11,322 bases of DNA from Kiritimatiellia bacterium (GTDB lineage: Bacteria; Verrucomicrobiota; Kiritimatiellia; RFP12; UBA1067), in the NCBI GenBank assembly GCA_016303225.1, contig JAEDMC010000098.1, forward strand, positions 1-11,322, in the 5' to 3' direction. How positions within the stretch are numbered: the first letter of the stretch is position 1; every line of letters begins with the position of its first letter. A program made the translations under genes and the position numbers. Shown here in pieces: positions 1-7,218 of this stretch. A model generated the notes under the pieces. That model had not been told where the DNA came from and ran no database searches. It worked only from the letters and a program-made list of their open reading frames with translations.

Positions 1-47
1 AGGCGGTGCCGGAGGGCTGGATTTTCAACAATGAAAAAAACGGGTAA
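1..47 (+). CDS. 3' end of an upstream gene (partial)
   Basis: Read from base 3, the frame is open and ends AVPEGWIFNNEKNG before a TAA at 45-47. Most early third positions are G or C (gcg gtg ccg gag ggc tgg), as in the genes downstream, and the peptide looks like an ordinary protein C-terminus. The frame starting at base 1 is also open to a TGA at 58-60, but gives the arginine- and cysteine-rich RRCRRAG, so it is less likely. Too little is present to name a product. If correct, the gene ends 9 bases before the next start codon and may share a transcript with it. Confidence 0.45.
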   Translation, partial: AVPEGWIFNNEKNG

Positions 48-56
48 AGTCCAATC

Positions 57-3000
57 ATGAAAATGAAACTTTGCGTTCTGTCCGTTGCGGGTGCGATGGC
101 ATTTACGGGTTTCTCAGCGTTCGGCACCGAGAAGGTGTCGGTTGCGCCGGGCGGCGGCGACGACTGGCAGGCGATCACGGACGCCATCGCGAATGCGGAA
201 GAACAAGCAGTTGTCGAGCTTGGTGCTGGCGAATTCGTTTTGACGAACGAACTGGTGGTCAACAGGGCTGTAACGTTGCGCGGTGCGGGAAGTGGCGTTA
301 CGACACTTCGGCACGACACGGCAGCGCCCGCCTCTCGTGTGCTGAGCGTATCCAATGGTGCGACTGTCGAGCGGTTGACGGTGACGGGCGGTCTTTCCTG
401 GGGTAGTGTCCCAGGTTCGGGTGTCTCCGTCGGCATGCAGTCGGTGCTGCAGGACTGTGAGATTACGGGTAATCGTCCGTCTGGTTGGGATTGGCGGAAC
501 AAGGGTGGCGGCGTTTATGTGAATGGCGGCAAGGTGCTGCGGTGCGTGTTTCACGGCAATGGTGTCGTGGACAACAACGCAGTCGTCAGCGCGTCGTCCC
601 TTTACATTGACGGCGGAGGGATTGCGGATTCGTGCCTTTTTTACGGAGATTACGCGTCTTTTCAGCCTTCGGACAACAATACCGCGTACGGGGTTGTCTG
701 CGTTAACTCTGGCGTTCTGAGGGCGTCGACCGTTGTCGGGAACTTCTCGGCTGGCTACCCTGCGGTTTACTTGACCGGCTCTTCTTCTGTTTGCAAAGTT
801 CTCGATTGTATTGTGGTCGCCAACACCTACAGCGCCGCCTGGACGCAAGGGGGAGACTCTGCGATCGGCTGGCCGTCCGATAAGGCGCAGTCGGTGGCGT
901 CAAACCTGACGGGAGAGGATGCGGGACTTGTCGATGCCTTTGGCGGTGACTATCGGCTGACGTGCGCTTCCAAAGCCATTGACGCAGCGGAATATGGGGA
1001 TGATTCCCAGGCCATGTCGGCGTTCGACGTCACGGGAACGGCGGCACGGAAAATCGGCGTTGCGCAGGATGTCGGCGCGTATGAGTTTGATCCGGGGACT
1101 GATCCTGACGTGGATTTCTACGCTCCGGGCGTTCGACAGGTCCTTGTCGGCAAGCCGGTTGCCTTTGTCGGTGGAGCCGTGAATGCCGGGGAGAGCCCGG
1201 AGTACGTCTGGAATTTCGGCGACGGGTCGGAACTGACGACGGTCGAGCGGGATGTGACGCACGTCTATTCGGCGCCGGGAACCTACACTGTCACAATCAG
1301 GGTCTCTGGCATGACCTTGAGCAAAACACGCGCGGATTACGTGACGATCATGCCGAAGGACATCTATGTCGACCCGTCCTGTGCAACGCCGGCCCTGCCG
1401 TACGGCGCGTGGGGCACGGCGGCGAACTACATCGAGGACGCCCTCGCCGTCGCACCTGAGGGGGCGACCGTCTGGCTTAGGGCCGGTGTGCGTCATAACG
1501 CGAAGTCGAAGGCGCGGATGGCTCTCGACCGTGCCATTGTCGTGCGCGGAGAGACCGGCAATCCCGCCGATGTCGAGGTTGCAAATGATTCGGCGTCCGC
1601 AAGCGTATTCTGGATCAATCATGCCGACGCGCTCCTGGCCGACATGACGGTGCTGGGCGGCAAGTTGAAAGGAACGGGCAGCAACGGACGCAGCGTACAC
1701 GTCGGAACCTCGGGCGGAACCGTCTCGAACTGCGTGATGCGGGGGACCGTCCACAACGGTTGCTGGCAGGGCTCGGGAGCCGTTCGCATCGAGAATGGCC
1801 TGGTGACGCATTGCGTCATCAGCAACAATTCGGGATGTGTCGCCGGAAAGGGAAGTGGCGTGACGATGTCGGGCGGCAAGCTCGTCAACTGCCTCGTTGC
1901 CCATAACGACAACACCTGCGACCATGCCGGCGGCACGTATGTCGGCGGCGCGGTGCACATGTCAGGTGGCGTTGCGCTCAACTGCACGGTGACGCATAAC
2001 AAGAGCCCGCGCTACGCCGGCTTTGCGCTCGACTCGGCGACGCCCCGCGTCATCAATTGCATCGTCTGCGACAACACGTCCGCCGGCATCAGCGAGGCCG
2101 CAGCCGGCGTCTACAACGCGAACCCCTCCTGCTTCTCGTCCTGCCTGGCGTCGTTCAAGATCAATGACAAGTGCAGTGCCGGCGATGCGAAGTTTGCCGC
2201 GCCGGGAGAGGACGATTTCCGCCTCCTTTACGGTTCGGACGCCATGGGCATCGGTGAGGAGAACGGACATTTCGACGAGACGTCTACGGATCTCGACGGT
2301 GCGTTGCGCATTCAGGACGGTCGCCTTGACGCGGGTTGCTACGCCTATGTCTCGAAGGGCCTGACGGCGACACTGTCGTCGACGGGAACGGCGGGCCTGA
2401 AGCCCTATTCGGTCCGGCTTTCGGCGAGCGTGGACGGCGTACCGGCGGGGGCGACGCTGAAGTACCTGTGGAAGAAGTCCGCAGACGCCGAGGTCGTCGA
2501 GACGTCGGAGTCTTATCTGGACGTCACCTACGACGAGAACGGAACGCATTTGGCGACGCTTGAGGTCCTTGTGAACGAGACGCCGGTCACGGCCGTCAAC
2601 TCGGTAAGCGTGACGGTCCGTCCGAAGACCGTTTACGTGGATGCCTCAAACGAGAGCCCGTCGGCACCTTATGATACGGAGGACACGGCGGCGAGGACCG
2701 TCGAGGACGCACTGTCCGACGCCTTCGACGGCCAGAGGATCGTCATCGCCACCGGCACCTATGTTCCGACGTCCACGCTGGTCCTCGACTGCGACGTAAG
2801 CCTTTGCGGAAAGACAGGGCGGCCAGAGGACGTGATCCTTGACGGCGACGACAAGCGGCGCGTCGTCATGCTCAATTCCGCCGCCGCGTCCGTCTGCGGC
2901 GTAACGCTGTCGAACGGAATGGACAAACACGGCGGCGGCGTCCTGATCGACGCGAAGGGCGGCACGGTGTCGAACTGTGTCATCCGCAATGCGAACGCCA

Positions 3001-3674
3001 CGCTGACGGATTTCGATTGGAACGGCCTCGGCGGCGGTGTCAAGATGATGTCCGACGCCGCGTTGCTGACGCACACGATCGTCACCAACTGCGCCCAGCT
3101 TGCGCGGGACCACGCTTCTCATGGCGGTTCGGCCCTTTACCTGGGGAAGGGACAGGTCCGCAACTGCCTGTTCGCCTACAACCACAAGTGCAAGAACTAC
3201 GGCACCGAGGCAGCCGGCTATGGCGTGCACGGCACCTTCGGCACGGTGAAGATGACGGGAGGACGCCTGGAGAACTGCACGATCTGCTCGAATTCGGCGG
3301 TGTGCTGTGCCGGCGTGTGGGCGACGGGCGGCACGATCGTCAACTGCGTGATCGCCGATAACACGTCTGCGGAGATTGCGGCAAATCCGACCTATGGTGT
3401 CTATGCCGGCACGGCATCGCTGTTCTCTCGTTGTCTGGCGCCGCTGACGATTAACGACGACTGCCTGGCGACGGACGGCCCGATCCTTCGCAATGTCGAG
3501 CGCGGCGATTTCCGGCTGGCCAAGACTTCCGTCGGCAAGAACGCCGGCACGACGCTTGACTGGATGACGCCATTGGCGACCGATCTCGCGGGGAAACCCC
3601 GCATTTACGGCGGCAAACCCGATTGCGGCTGCTACGAGAGCCAGTCCGCCGGTCTGCTGATTTTGGTCAAGTAA
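57..3674 (+). CDS. Exported three-segment right-handed beta-helix protein with PKD-like modules
   Basis: A 1205-residue protein of unknown exact role. Residues 1-23 form a signal peptide (MKMK, hydrophobic core, likely cleavage after SAFG), so it acts outside the cytoplasm. Three parallel beta-helix segments follow, at about 24-345, 435-764 and 857-1195. Each has short coils of the type GG-x-V-x-NC-x-V/I and ends with a motif resembling the choice-of-anchor Q end: DVGAYE (338-343), DAGCYA (from 758) and DCGCYE (1189-1194). Segments 2 and 3 open alike (IYVD at 436, VYVD at 859, then a PYxxxxTA-type stretch and EDAL), as in pectate-lyase-like helices. A clear PKD domain lies at about 346-434, with WNFGDG (385-390) and HVYSAPGTYTV (402-412). 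A weaker Ig/PKD-like module spans about 766-856. There are nearly 40 cysteines, many in NC steps of the helix. No membrane anchor is visible; the tail is the short hydrophobic SAGLLILVK. The start at ATG 57 is favoured by the signal peptide (ATG 63 is the alternative); no strong Shine-Dalgarno sequence precedes it. It could be a polysaccharide lyase, a glycan-binding protein or an adhesin; no catalytic residues could be assigned. Confidence 0.88.
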   Translation: MKMKLCVLSVAGAMAFTGFSAFGTEKVSVAPGGGDDWQAITDAIANAEEQAVVELGAGEFVLTNELVVNRAVTLRGAGSGVTTLRHDTAAPASRVLSVSNGATVERLTVTGGLSWGSVPGSGVSVGMQSVLQDCEITGNRPSGWDWRNKGGGVYVNGGKVLRCVFHGNGVVDNNAVVSASSLYIDGGGIADSCLFYGDYASFQPSDNNTAYGVVCVNSGVLRASTVVGNFSAGYPAVYLTGSSSVCKVLDCIVVANTYSAAWTQGGDSAIGWPSDKAQSVASNLTGEDAGLVDAFGGDYRLTCASKAIDAAEYGDDSQAMSAFDVTGTAARKIGVAQDVGAYEFDPGTDPDVDFYAPGVRQVLVGKPVAFVGGAVNAGESPEYVWNFGDGSELTTVERDVTHVYSAPGTYTVTIRVSGMTLSKTRADYVTIMPKDIYVDPSCATPALPYGAWGTAANYIEDALAVAPEGATVWLRAGVRHNAKSKARMALDRAIVVRGETGNPADVEVANDSASASVFWINHADALLADMTVLGGKLKGTGSNGRSVHVGTSGGTVSNCVMRGTVHNGCWQGSGAVRIENGLVTHCVISNNSGCVAGKGSGVTMSGGKLVNCLVAHNDNTCDHAGGTYVGGAVHMSGGVALNCTVTHNKSPRYAGFALDSATPRVINCIVCDNTSAGISEAAAGVYNANPSCFSSCLASFKINDKCSAGDAKFAAPGEDDFRLLYGSDAMGIGEENGHFDETSTDLDGALRIQDGRLDAGCYAYVSKGLTATLSSTGTAGLKPYSVRLSASVDGVPAGATLKYLWKKSADAEVVETSESYLDVTYDENGTHLATLEVLVNETPVTAVNSVSVTVRPKTVYVDASNESPSAPYDTEDTAARTVEDALSDAFDGQRIVIATGTYVPTSTLVLDCDVSLCGKTGRPEDVILDGDDKRRVVMLNSAAASVCGVTLSNGMDKHGGGVLIDAKGGTVSNCVIRNANATLTDFDWNGLGGGVKMMSDAALLTHTIVTNCAQLARDHASHGGSALYLGKGQVRNCLFAYNHKCKNYGTEAAGYGVHGTFGTVKMTGGRLENCTICSNSAVCCAGVWATGGTIVNCVIADNTSAEIAANPTYGVYAGTASLFSRCLAPLTINDDCLATDGPILRNVERGDFRLAKTSVGKNAGTTLDWMTPLATDLAGKPRIYGGKPDCGCYESQSAGLLILVK
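126..3641 (+). repeat. Threefold internal repeat of beta-helix segments
   Basis: Three long repeat units lie inside the beta-helix gene, at about 126-1091, 1359-2348 and 2625-3641. Units 2 and 3 are clearly related: both open with an xYVD strand and EDAL, and contain GGTVSNCV (codons near 1713 and 2959). Both have a late stretch of DNTSAxI, GVY, a CLA step and a shared IND-x-C. Unit 1 shares the fold and the closing GAYE-like motif but little exact sequence. This fits duplication of one ancestral segment, with a more recent copy giving units 2 and 3. Confidence 0.7.
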
Positions 3675-3679
3675 GGTGG
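3673..3679 (+). promoter_or_regulatory. Ribosome binding site overlapping the upstream stop codon
   Basis: AAGGTGG differs from the ideal AAGGAGG at one base and lies 9 bases before ATG 3689. It begins within the TAA (3672-3674) that ends the beta-helix gene. This fixes the start of the next gene at 3689 rather than at the upstream in-frame ATG 3623, and suggests that ribosomes finishing the first gene help start the second. Confidence 0.75.
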
Positions 3680-3688
3680 TTCAATAAG

Positions 3689-6600
3689 ATGAAGAAAGTG
3701 ATGACGATGGCGCTTGCGCTGGCCGGATTGGCGGCGCAGGCGGGGGTGACGTGGTGGGCGGTGCCCGCGATGAGCGGCGAGGCGAAGCTGCCGGACAAAG
3801 ACCCGGCGGACGGCGAGAAGGGCGGCGTCGTGCGCATCGTGATGGCGAAGGAGGAGTACGAGCCGGGTTCGTTCGTCGTCGTCGCAGACAGTGATCTCGG
3901 CAAGACGAGCTTCGAGCTGTCCGAATTCAGGAACGAGAGGGGACAGGCCCTGCCGGCGTCGGCGTTGGACCTCAAGTTCGTCAAGGTCTGGTATCAGAAC
4001 GGCAACGCCTGGTGGAGCTACTTCGGCGATTCGGGCGTCCGGCTCTGTCCGGAGCTGCTCGTGAACGACGAGGACCTCATCCGGGTCGACACGGAGAAGA
4101 AGGCGAACTACGCGCGGCTCGTCGAGCCGGACGGGCGGCGGCACGAGCACTGGCTCAATCCGCCGCGACAGATGGACAAGCGCATCTTCAAGCACTACCG
4201 GTTCCCGAGCTGCTTCCTGCCGATGGAGGGGAGCTTCCGCGACGCGAAGACCCTGCAGCCGGTCGCCCTCGGCAAGGGCGAGCGCAAGCAGTTCCTCCTG
4301 ACGGTCCATGCGACGAAGGACACGCCGGCAGGGGTTTACAGGGGGGTGATTCAAGTAAAAAGTAAAGGTGAAAAAGTAAAAAGTGCGGTGTGCGAGATCC
4401 CCGTCGCGGTGAGGGTGATGGACTTCGTGCTGCCGCCGCCGAAGGCCTACGTGAACCCCGAGCAGGACTTCCTCGTCTGCTCTTACAACTACCTCCGTCT
4501 GCATCACATTATGGAGGAGAACGGCGGCGACCGGGAGCTCGCGAAGCGGCAGCTCGAGGCGATCCTGCGCGACCAGGTCGCGCACGGGCAGACGATGCAC
4601 TGGGTGTCGGGCGGCATCGGGGCCGATGCGGACTTCGAGCTCGACACGATGCAGAAGGTTGGCATGCGCACGGACCTCGTCGTCGGCGGTGTGCGCGTCC
4701 CGAACGTCGGCAAGCTCACCGTGTCGAACTTCGTCGCGAGCGCGGAGAAGCACGCGGCCTATTACGACAAGAAGCTCGGACACCACCGGATGTTCATCGG
4801 CTACGGCGACGAGCCGGGCTGCGGGTGGCTGATGAGGAGCCGAGAGGTCTTCGACGCGTATTCGCGCCAGGGCTTCAAGTTCATCATCGCCTCCCAGAAC
4901 GGCATCTTCTGGTCCAACGGCTACGACTGGGGCTGGCACAACGCCTCGAAGGATCCGGGCGAGGACGATGACGCGCCGCGGCTCTGGAACCAGCTCGGGG
5001 CCGAGACCTACTGCGGCTGGTACGCGGTGCAGCACACGGGGCCGGAGAATCCGGACTTCAACCGCCGGCAGTACGGCCTCGCGGCCTATCTCGGCGGCTA
5101 TTCCGCAGCGTGCAACTACGCGCACCATCTCGGGCCCTACAACGACGACGCGGACTACTACAAGCCGATGGTCTTCGCCTACGGCGTCTCGGACGGCGTC
5201 CTCGACACGCTTCAGTGGGAGGGCTTCCGCGAGGGCATCGACGACATCCGCTACGCGACCGAGATGACGCGCCTGGCGCGTACGGCGCGGGATTCGCGGG
5301 ACTTCGACGTCCGCCGCGCAGGGATGAAGGCCCTGCAGTACCTGGCCGGCGTCAACCGCGCTTCCGAGCCGCTGGAGACGGTTCGCGCCGAGATGACGCG
5401 GCACATCCTCGCGCTGCGCGCGGCGCTCGGCAAGAACGCGCCTGGCCCGCTCTTCCTGCCGAAGAACGACAGGTTCGTCTTCGGCGCGGCCGAGAAGCAT
5501 CCGGTCGGGGACAGTGAGAAAGGCGGCCAGCACTACGCGTGGAGCGAGGCGGCAGCCGACGAGCGCCTGCCGAAGCTGCTCGCCGAGGGGAGGAAGCGCG
5601 AGGCGGCGCAGGCGCTGGTCTCGCTGGCGACGCACGGCTTGGGGCCGAATTACGCCTACTACGGCAACTACGGGAAGCTGGCCCGGGACTGGAAGCGGAT
5701 CGCCGAATGGACGGCCGGCGACACGAATTTCGTCCTGGGCGTAGACGCGGCGCGCTTCTATGCGATGGGCAGCGGACACCTCGCCGACATCGCGTCCGCC
5801 CGGGCGGCGCTGGAGAAGGGCCTCGGGGATCCGAAGGCTCCGAAGGACGTGCGGTACGAGTTCTCGCTGGCGCTGGCGGCCCTCGGCGCGGCCGACGACC
5901 CGAAGGCGGCCGAGGCGGCCGTCTGGAAGGCGGATGCGGCCTTCGACGCGGCGCTCGCCGCGAAGGATCGCGTCGCCCCCATCGAGCGTGCGGGATGCGT
6001 GCTGAACGCGATGAACCGCGAGAGCGGCGTCCGCGCGCTCGAGGCGCTCAAGCGCGCGCTCTACAAGAAGCCGTACGAGAAGAAGGTTTGCCGTGTGCGC
6101 TACTCGGCGAAACGCATCGGCGGGCTAGCCACGTTCGAGCAGGTCCGGAAGCTGTGCGACACGCAGGCGATGGATCGTCCCTTCGGCGGACAGACCGAGA
6201 TGTTCGCGACGGACGTCGCGACCGGCGACCGCGGCGAGGTCAAGGCGGGCGCACTGGAGGCGATTCCGCGACTGGACGTCCTCTGCGACGACTGGGGCGT
6301 CCACTTCCTCGTGCGCATTCCCGAGCCGAAGGCGCGGGAAATCGAGGCCGGGACGACGAACGGCGGTTCGCTCGAGGGCTATCTCGCGCCGGGTGCGGAC
6401 GCGCCGTACTTCTGCCTCTTCCAGGAGCTGAAGCCGAACGGCGCAAGCTTCTTCAACACCGCCTACGACGGCAACGGGCACCGGCGCATCCGGAAGGGCG
6501 ACCATCAGAACTACCGCGAGGACGTCGCCTTCGAAGACGACGCGGTCACGATCTACTTCGCGTTCTCGTGGGATCTCTACCCGAACCGCATTCCGACGAA

Positions 6601-7039
6601 CGGCGCGCGCTGGGACTTCGAGCTCGTCGACTGGGGACGCAAGGGCTCGCCGAGCTGGAACGGCGTCGGCAACATCCACGGGCGCTCGACATGGGGGCTT
6701 CTCGAGTTCGAGCTGGACGAGGCGGCGCGGGCGAGGATCCTCCGCTCTCGCATCAACCAGGCCGTCGCCCGTTTCCGCGGCGAAGGGCGAATCTTCGAGA
6801 TGCACCGCGGGCTTCTCTCGCAGTGGCAGGATGCCGAGATCGGCGATCCGGAGTTCTTCAAGGCCGAGCTGAAGCCGATCTTCGATCGGCTCGCCGCCGC
6901 CGCGAAGACCGTGAAGAGCGAGCTGACGGACCGCGAGGTCCTAGAGTTCGCCGCAACCTACCTGGATGACTTCGAGAACCTGCACTTCGACATCGCCAAC
7001 CGCCGCGCCGCTTACCTGCAGCGCAACCTGACGGACTGA
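3689..7039 (+). CDS. Exported GH123-like (DUF4091) glycoside hydrolase with CBM9-like module
   Basis: A 1116-residue predicted exported glycosidase. Residues 1-18 are a signal peptide (MKKVMTMALALAGLAAQA, AxA cleavage). Residues 19-251 form a beta-sandwich ending in DFVLPPP (245-251), as in the N-terminal domain of GH123-type proteins. A barrel region follows (about 255-560), with YGDEPG giving an Asp374-Glu375 pair. In the GH123 family an adjacent Asp-Glu pair is catalytic: Asp holds the substrate acetamido group and Glu is the acid/base. The barrel closes with WEGFREGIDD (from Trp510), the hallmark of DUF4091. Residues about 590-825 are alanine-rich helices, possibly TPR-like. From about 828 to 1010 a module resembles CBM9-type sugar-binding sandwiches, ending NIHGRSTWG (His997, Trp1002) and LLEFEL. 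The last 100 residues look helical. Known GH123 enzymes are beta-N-acetylgalactosaminidases, but this protein is much longer and its substrate is not certain. It is probably co-transcribed with the beta-helix gene 14 bases upstream. An A-rich heptamer tract interrupts the GC-rich coding sequence at 4355-4382. Confidence 0.87.
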   Translation: MKKVMTMALALAGLAAQAGVTWWAVPAMSGEAKLPDKDPADGEKGGVVRIVMAKEEYEPGSFVVVADSDLGKTSFELSEFRNERGQALPASALDLKFVKVWYQNGNAWWSYFGDSGVRLCPELLVNDEDLIRVDTEKKANYARLVEPDGRRHEHWLNPPRQMDKRIFKHYRFPSCFLPMEGSFRDAKTLQPVALGKGERKQFLLTVHATKDTPAGVYRGVIQVKSKGEKVKSAVCEIPVAVRVMDFVLPPPKAYVNPEQDFLVCSYNYLRLHHIMEENGGDRELAKRQLEAILRDQVAHGQTMHWVSGGIGADADFELDTMQKVGMRTDLVVGGVRVPNVGKLTVSNFVASAEKHAAYYDKKLGHHRMFIGYGDEPGCGWLMRSREVFDAYSRQGFKFIIASQNGIFWSNGYDWGWHNASKDPGEDDDAPRLWNQLGAETYCGWYAVQHTGPENPDFNRRQYGLAAYLGGYSAACNYAHHLGPYNDDADYYKPMVFAYGVSDGVLDTLQWEGFREGIDDIRYATEMTRLARTARDSRDFDVRRAGMKALQYLAGVNRASEPLETVRAEMTRHILALRAALGKNAPGPLFLPKNDRFVFGAAEKHPVGDSEKGGQHYAWSEAAADERLPKLLAEGRKREAAQALVSLATHGLGPNYAYYGNYGKLARDWKRIAEWTAGDTNFVLGVDAARFYAMGSGHLADIASARAALEKGLGDPKAPKDVRYEFSLALAALGAADDPKAAEAAVWKADAAFDAALAAKDRVAPIERAGCVLNAMNRESGVRALEALKRALYKKPYEKKVCRVRYSAKRIGGLATFEQVRKLCDTQAMDRPFGGQTEMFATDVATGDRGEVKAGALEAIPRLDVLCDDWGVHFLVRIPEPKAREIEAGTTNGGSLEGYLAPGADAPYFCLFQELKPNGASFFNTAYDGNGHRRIRKGDHQNYREDVAFEDDAVTIYFAFSWDLYPNRIPTNGARWDFELVDWGRKGSPSWNGVGNIHGRSTWGLLEFELDEAARARILRSRINQAVARFRGEGRIFEMHRGLLSQWQDAEIGDPEFFKAELKPIFDRLAAAAKTVKSELTDREVLEFAATYLDDFENLHFDIANRRAAYLQRNLTD
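4355..4382 (+). repeat. In-frame heptanucleotide tandem repeat
   Basis: Four consecutive 7-base units, GTAAAAA, GTAAAGG, TGAAAAA and GTAAAAA, sit inside the GH123-like gene, and a partial fifth (GTG) follows. The tract is almost free of C and very A-rich, while the flanking DNA is about two-thirds G+C. It encodes residues 223-232 (VKSKGEKVKS), which fall at a likely hairpin turn between two strands of the N-terminal beta-sandwich, so the frame is preserved. It resembles the GTAAAAA/GTGAAAA-type heptamers found as intergenic short tandem repeats in various bacteria. Confidence 0.7.
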
Positions 7040-7060
7040 GCGGGCATGCTGAAAGAGACT

Positions 7061-7098
7061 GCGGAGCGTCTACGAGTTTGGGCGAACCGACTCTCCGC
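7061..7098 (+). terminator. Weak hairpin after the GH123-like gene
   Basis: GCGGAG (7061-7066) can pair with CTCCGC (7093-7098). After one mismatch the stem continues as GTC (7068-7070) with GAC (7089-7091), and inside it GTT (7076-7078) can pair with AAC (7085-7087). It starts 21 bases after the stop codon at 7039. No T-run follows, so it is not a standard intrinsic terminator. It may still be a 3' end structure, because a new promoter follows it. The rest of 7040-7140 shows no gene or clear signal. Confidence 0.3.
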
Positions 7099-7147
7099 TC
7101 GGCGAGTTCCGTCTGCAGCAGGGGTTGGAACGACTAAATGAACCTTT

Positions 7148-7161
7148 TGCATCCAGCTGCA
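7148..7161. promoter_or_regulatory. Imperfect dyad in the -35 region, possible operator
   Basis: TGCATCCAGCTGCA has TGCA arms at both ends in inverted symmetry around a CAGC-containing centre. It lies where a -35 element or regulator site would sit for the promoter at 7171-7179. No good -35 hexamer is present at the usual 16-18 base spacing. The nearest TTG (7147-7149) is about 21 bases away. A regulator binding here is only a guess. Confidence 0.25.
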
Positions 7162-7170
7162 TTAAATATT

Positions 7171-7179
7171 TGGTATAAT
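7171..7179 (+). promoter_or_regulatory. Extended -10 promoter (TGGTATAAT)
   Basis: TATAAT at 7174-7179 matches the sigma-70 -10 consensus at all six bases, and TG at 7171-7172 completes an extended -10 motif, which often compensates for a poor -35. It lies in the AT-rich island 7160-7205, unlike any other part of the window. Transcription would start near 7186, giving a leader of about 33 bases before ATG 7219. The in-frame ATGs at 7138 and 7180 therefore lie upstream of the transcript and are not used. Confidence 0.72.
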
Positions 7180-7186
7180 ATGCTTT

Positions 7187-7200
7187 ACAAATCACAAATC
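7187..7200 (+). repeat. 7-bp tandem direct repeat in the leader
   Basis: ACAAATC occurs twice in succession (7187-7193 and 7194-7200), exactly where the transcript is expected to begin and just before the ribosome binding site. It could be a regulator site, an unstructured leader that favours ribosome loading, or chance in AT-rich DNA. Confidence 0.45.
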
Positions 7201-7206
7201 AATTCG

Positions 7207-7212
7207 AAGGAG
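7207..7212 (+). promoter_or_regulatory. Ribosome binding site
   Basis: AAGGAG lies 6 bases before ATG 7219, the best Shine-Dalgarno match in the window. It is directly adjacent to the in-frame ATG at 7213, too close to serve it, so it selects 7219 as the start. That start also gives a clean signal peptide. Confidence 0.8.
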
Positions 7213-7218
7213 ATGAGG

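Noticed and set aside
31..60. A nine-codon mini-ORF (MKKTGKVQS) whose TGA overlaps ATG 57 and could be a leader peptide
   Set aside because: No ribosome binding site precedes it, and the overlap can arise by chance. The nearby sequence is better explained by the end of an upstream gene at 45-47.
900..1958. A 352-codon minus-strand open frame inside the beta-helix gene
   Set aside because: Arg/His-rich shadow. The plus-strand frame carries the PKD and beta-helix motifs across the same region.
1713..3360. Recurring GGCGGCAC...AACTG blocks, considered as a CRISPR or DNA-level repeat array
   Set aside because: The spacing is irregular and the blocks encode the GG-x-V-x-NC step of the beta-helix coils, so they reflect protein repeats.
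3623..3688. Upstream in-frame ATG giving a 22-residue N-terminal extension of the GH123-like protein
   Set aside because: The extension lies within the coding end of the previous gene and would bury the signal peptide. ATG 3689 has a good ribosome binding site.
3632..5779. A 715-codon open frame on the minus strand opposite the GH123-like gene
   Set aside because: It is a by-product of strong GC bias in the plus-strand codons. The peptide is rich in Arg, Val and Leu, with no recognisable domain or signal, while the plus strand has clear family motifs over the same bases.
5539..6969. A 476-codon plus-strand open frame in another phase within the GH123-like gene
   Set aside because: Extremely Arg/Gly-rich translation. 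The main frame continues through it with a CBM9-like domain.
7138..7218. Upstream in-frame ATGs (7138, 7180, 7213) for the barrel protein
   Set aside because: The first two lie upstream of the expected transcript start, and 7213 is directly against the Shine-Dalgarno sequence. ATG 7219 has correct spacing and begins a standard signal peptide.
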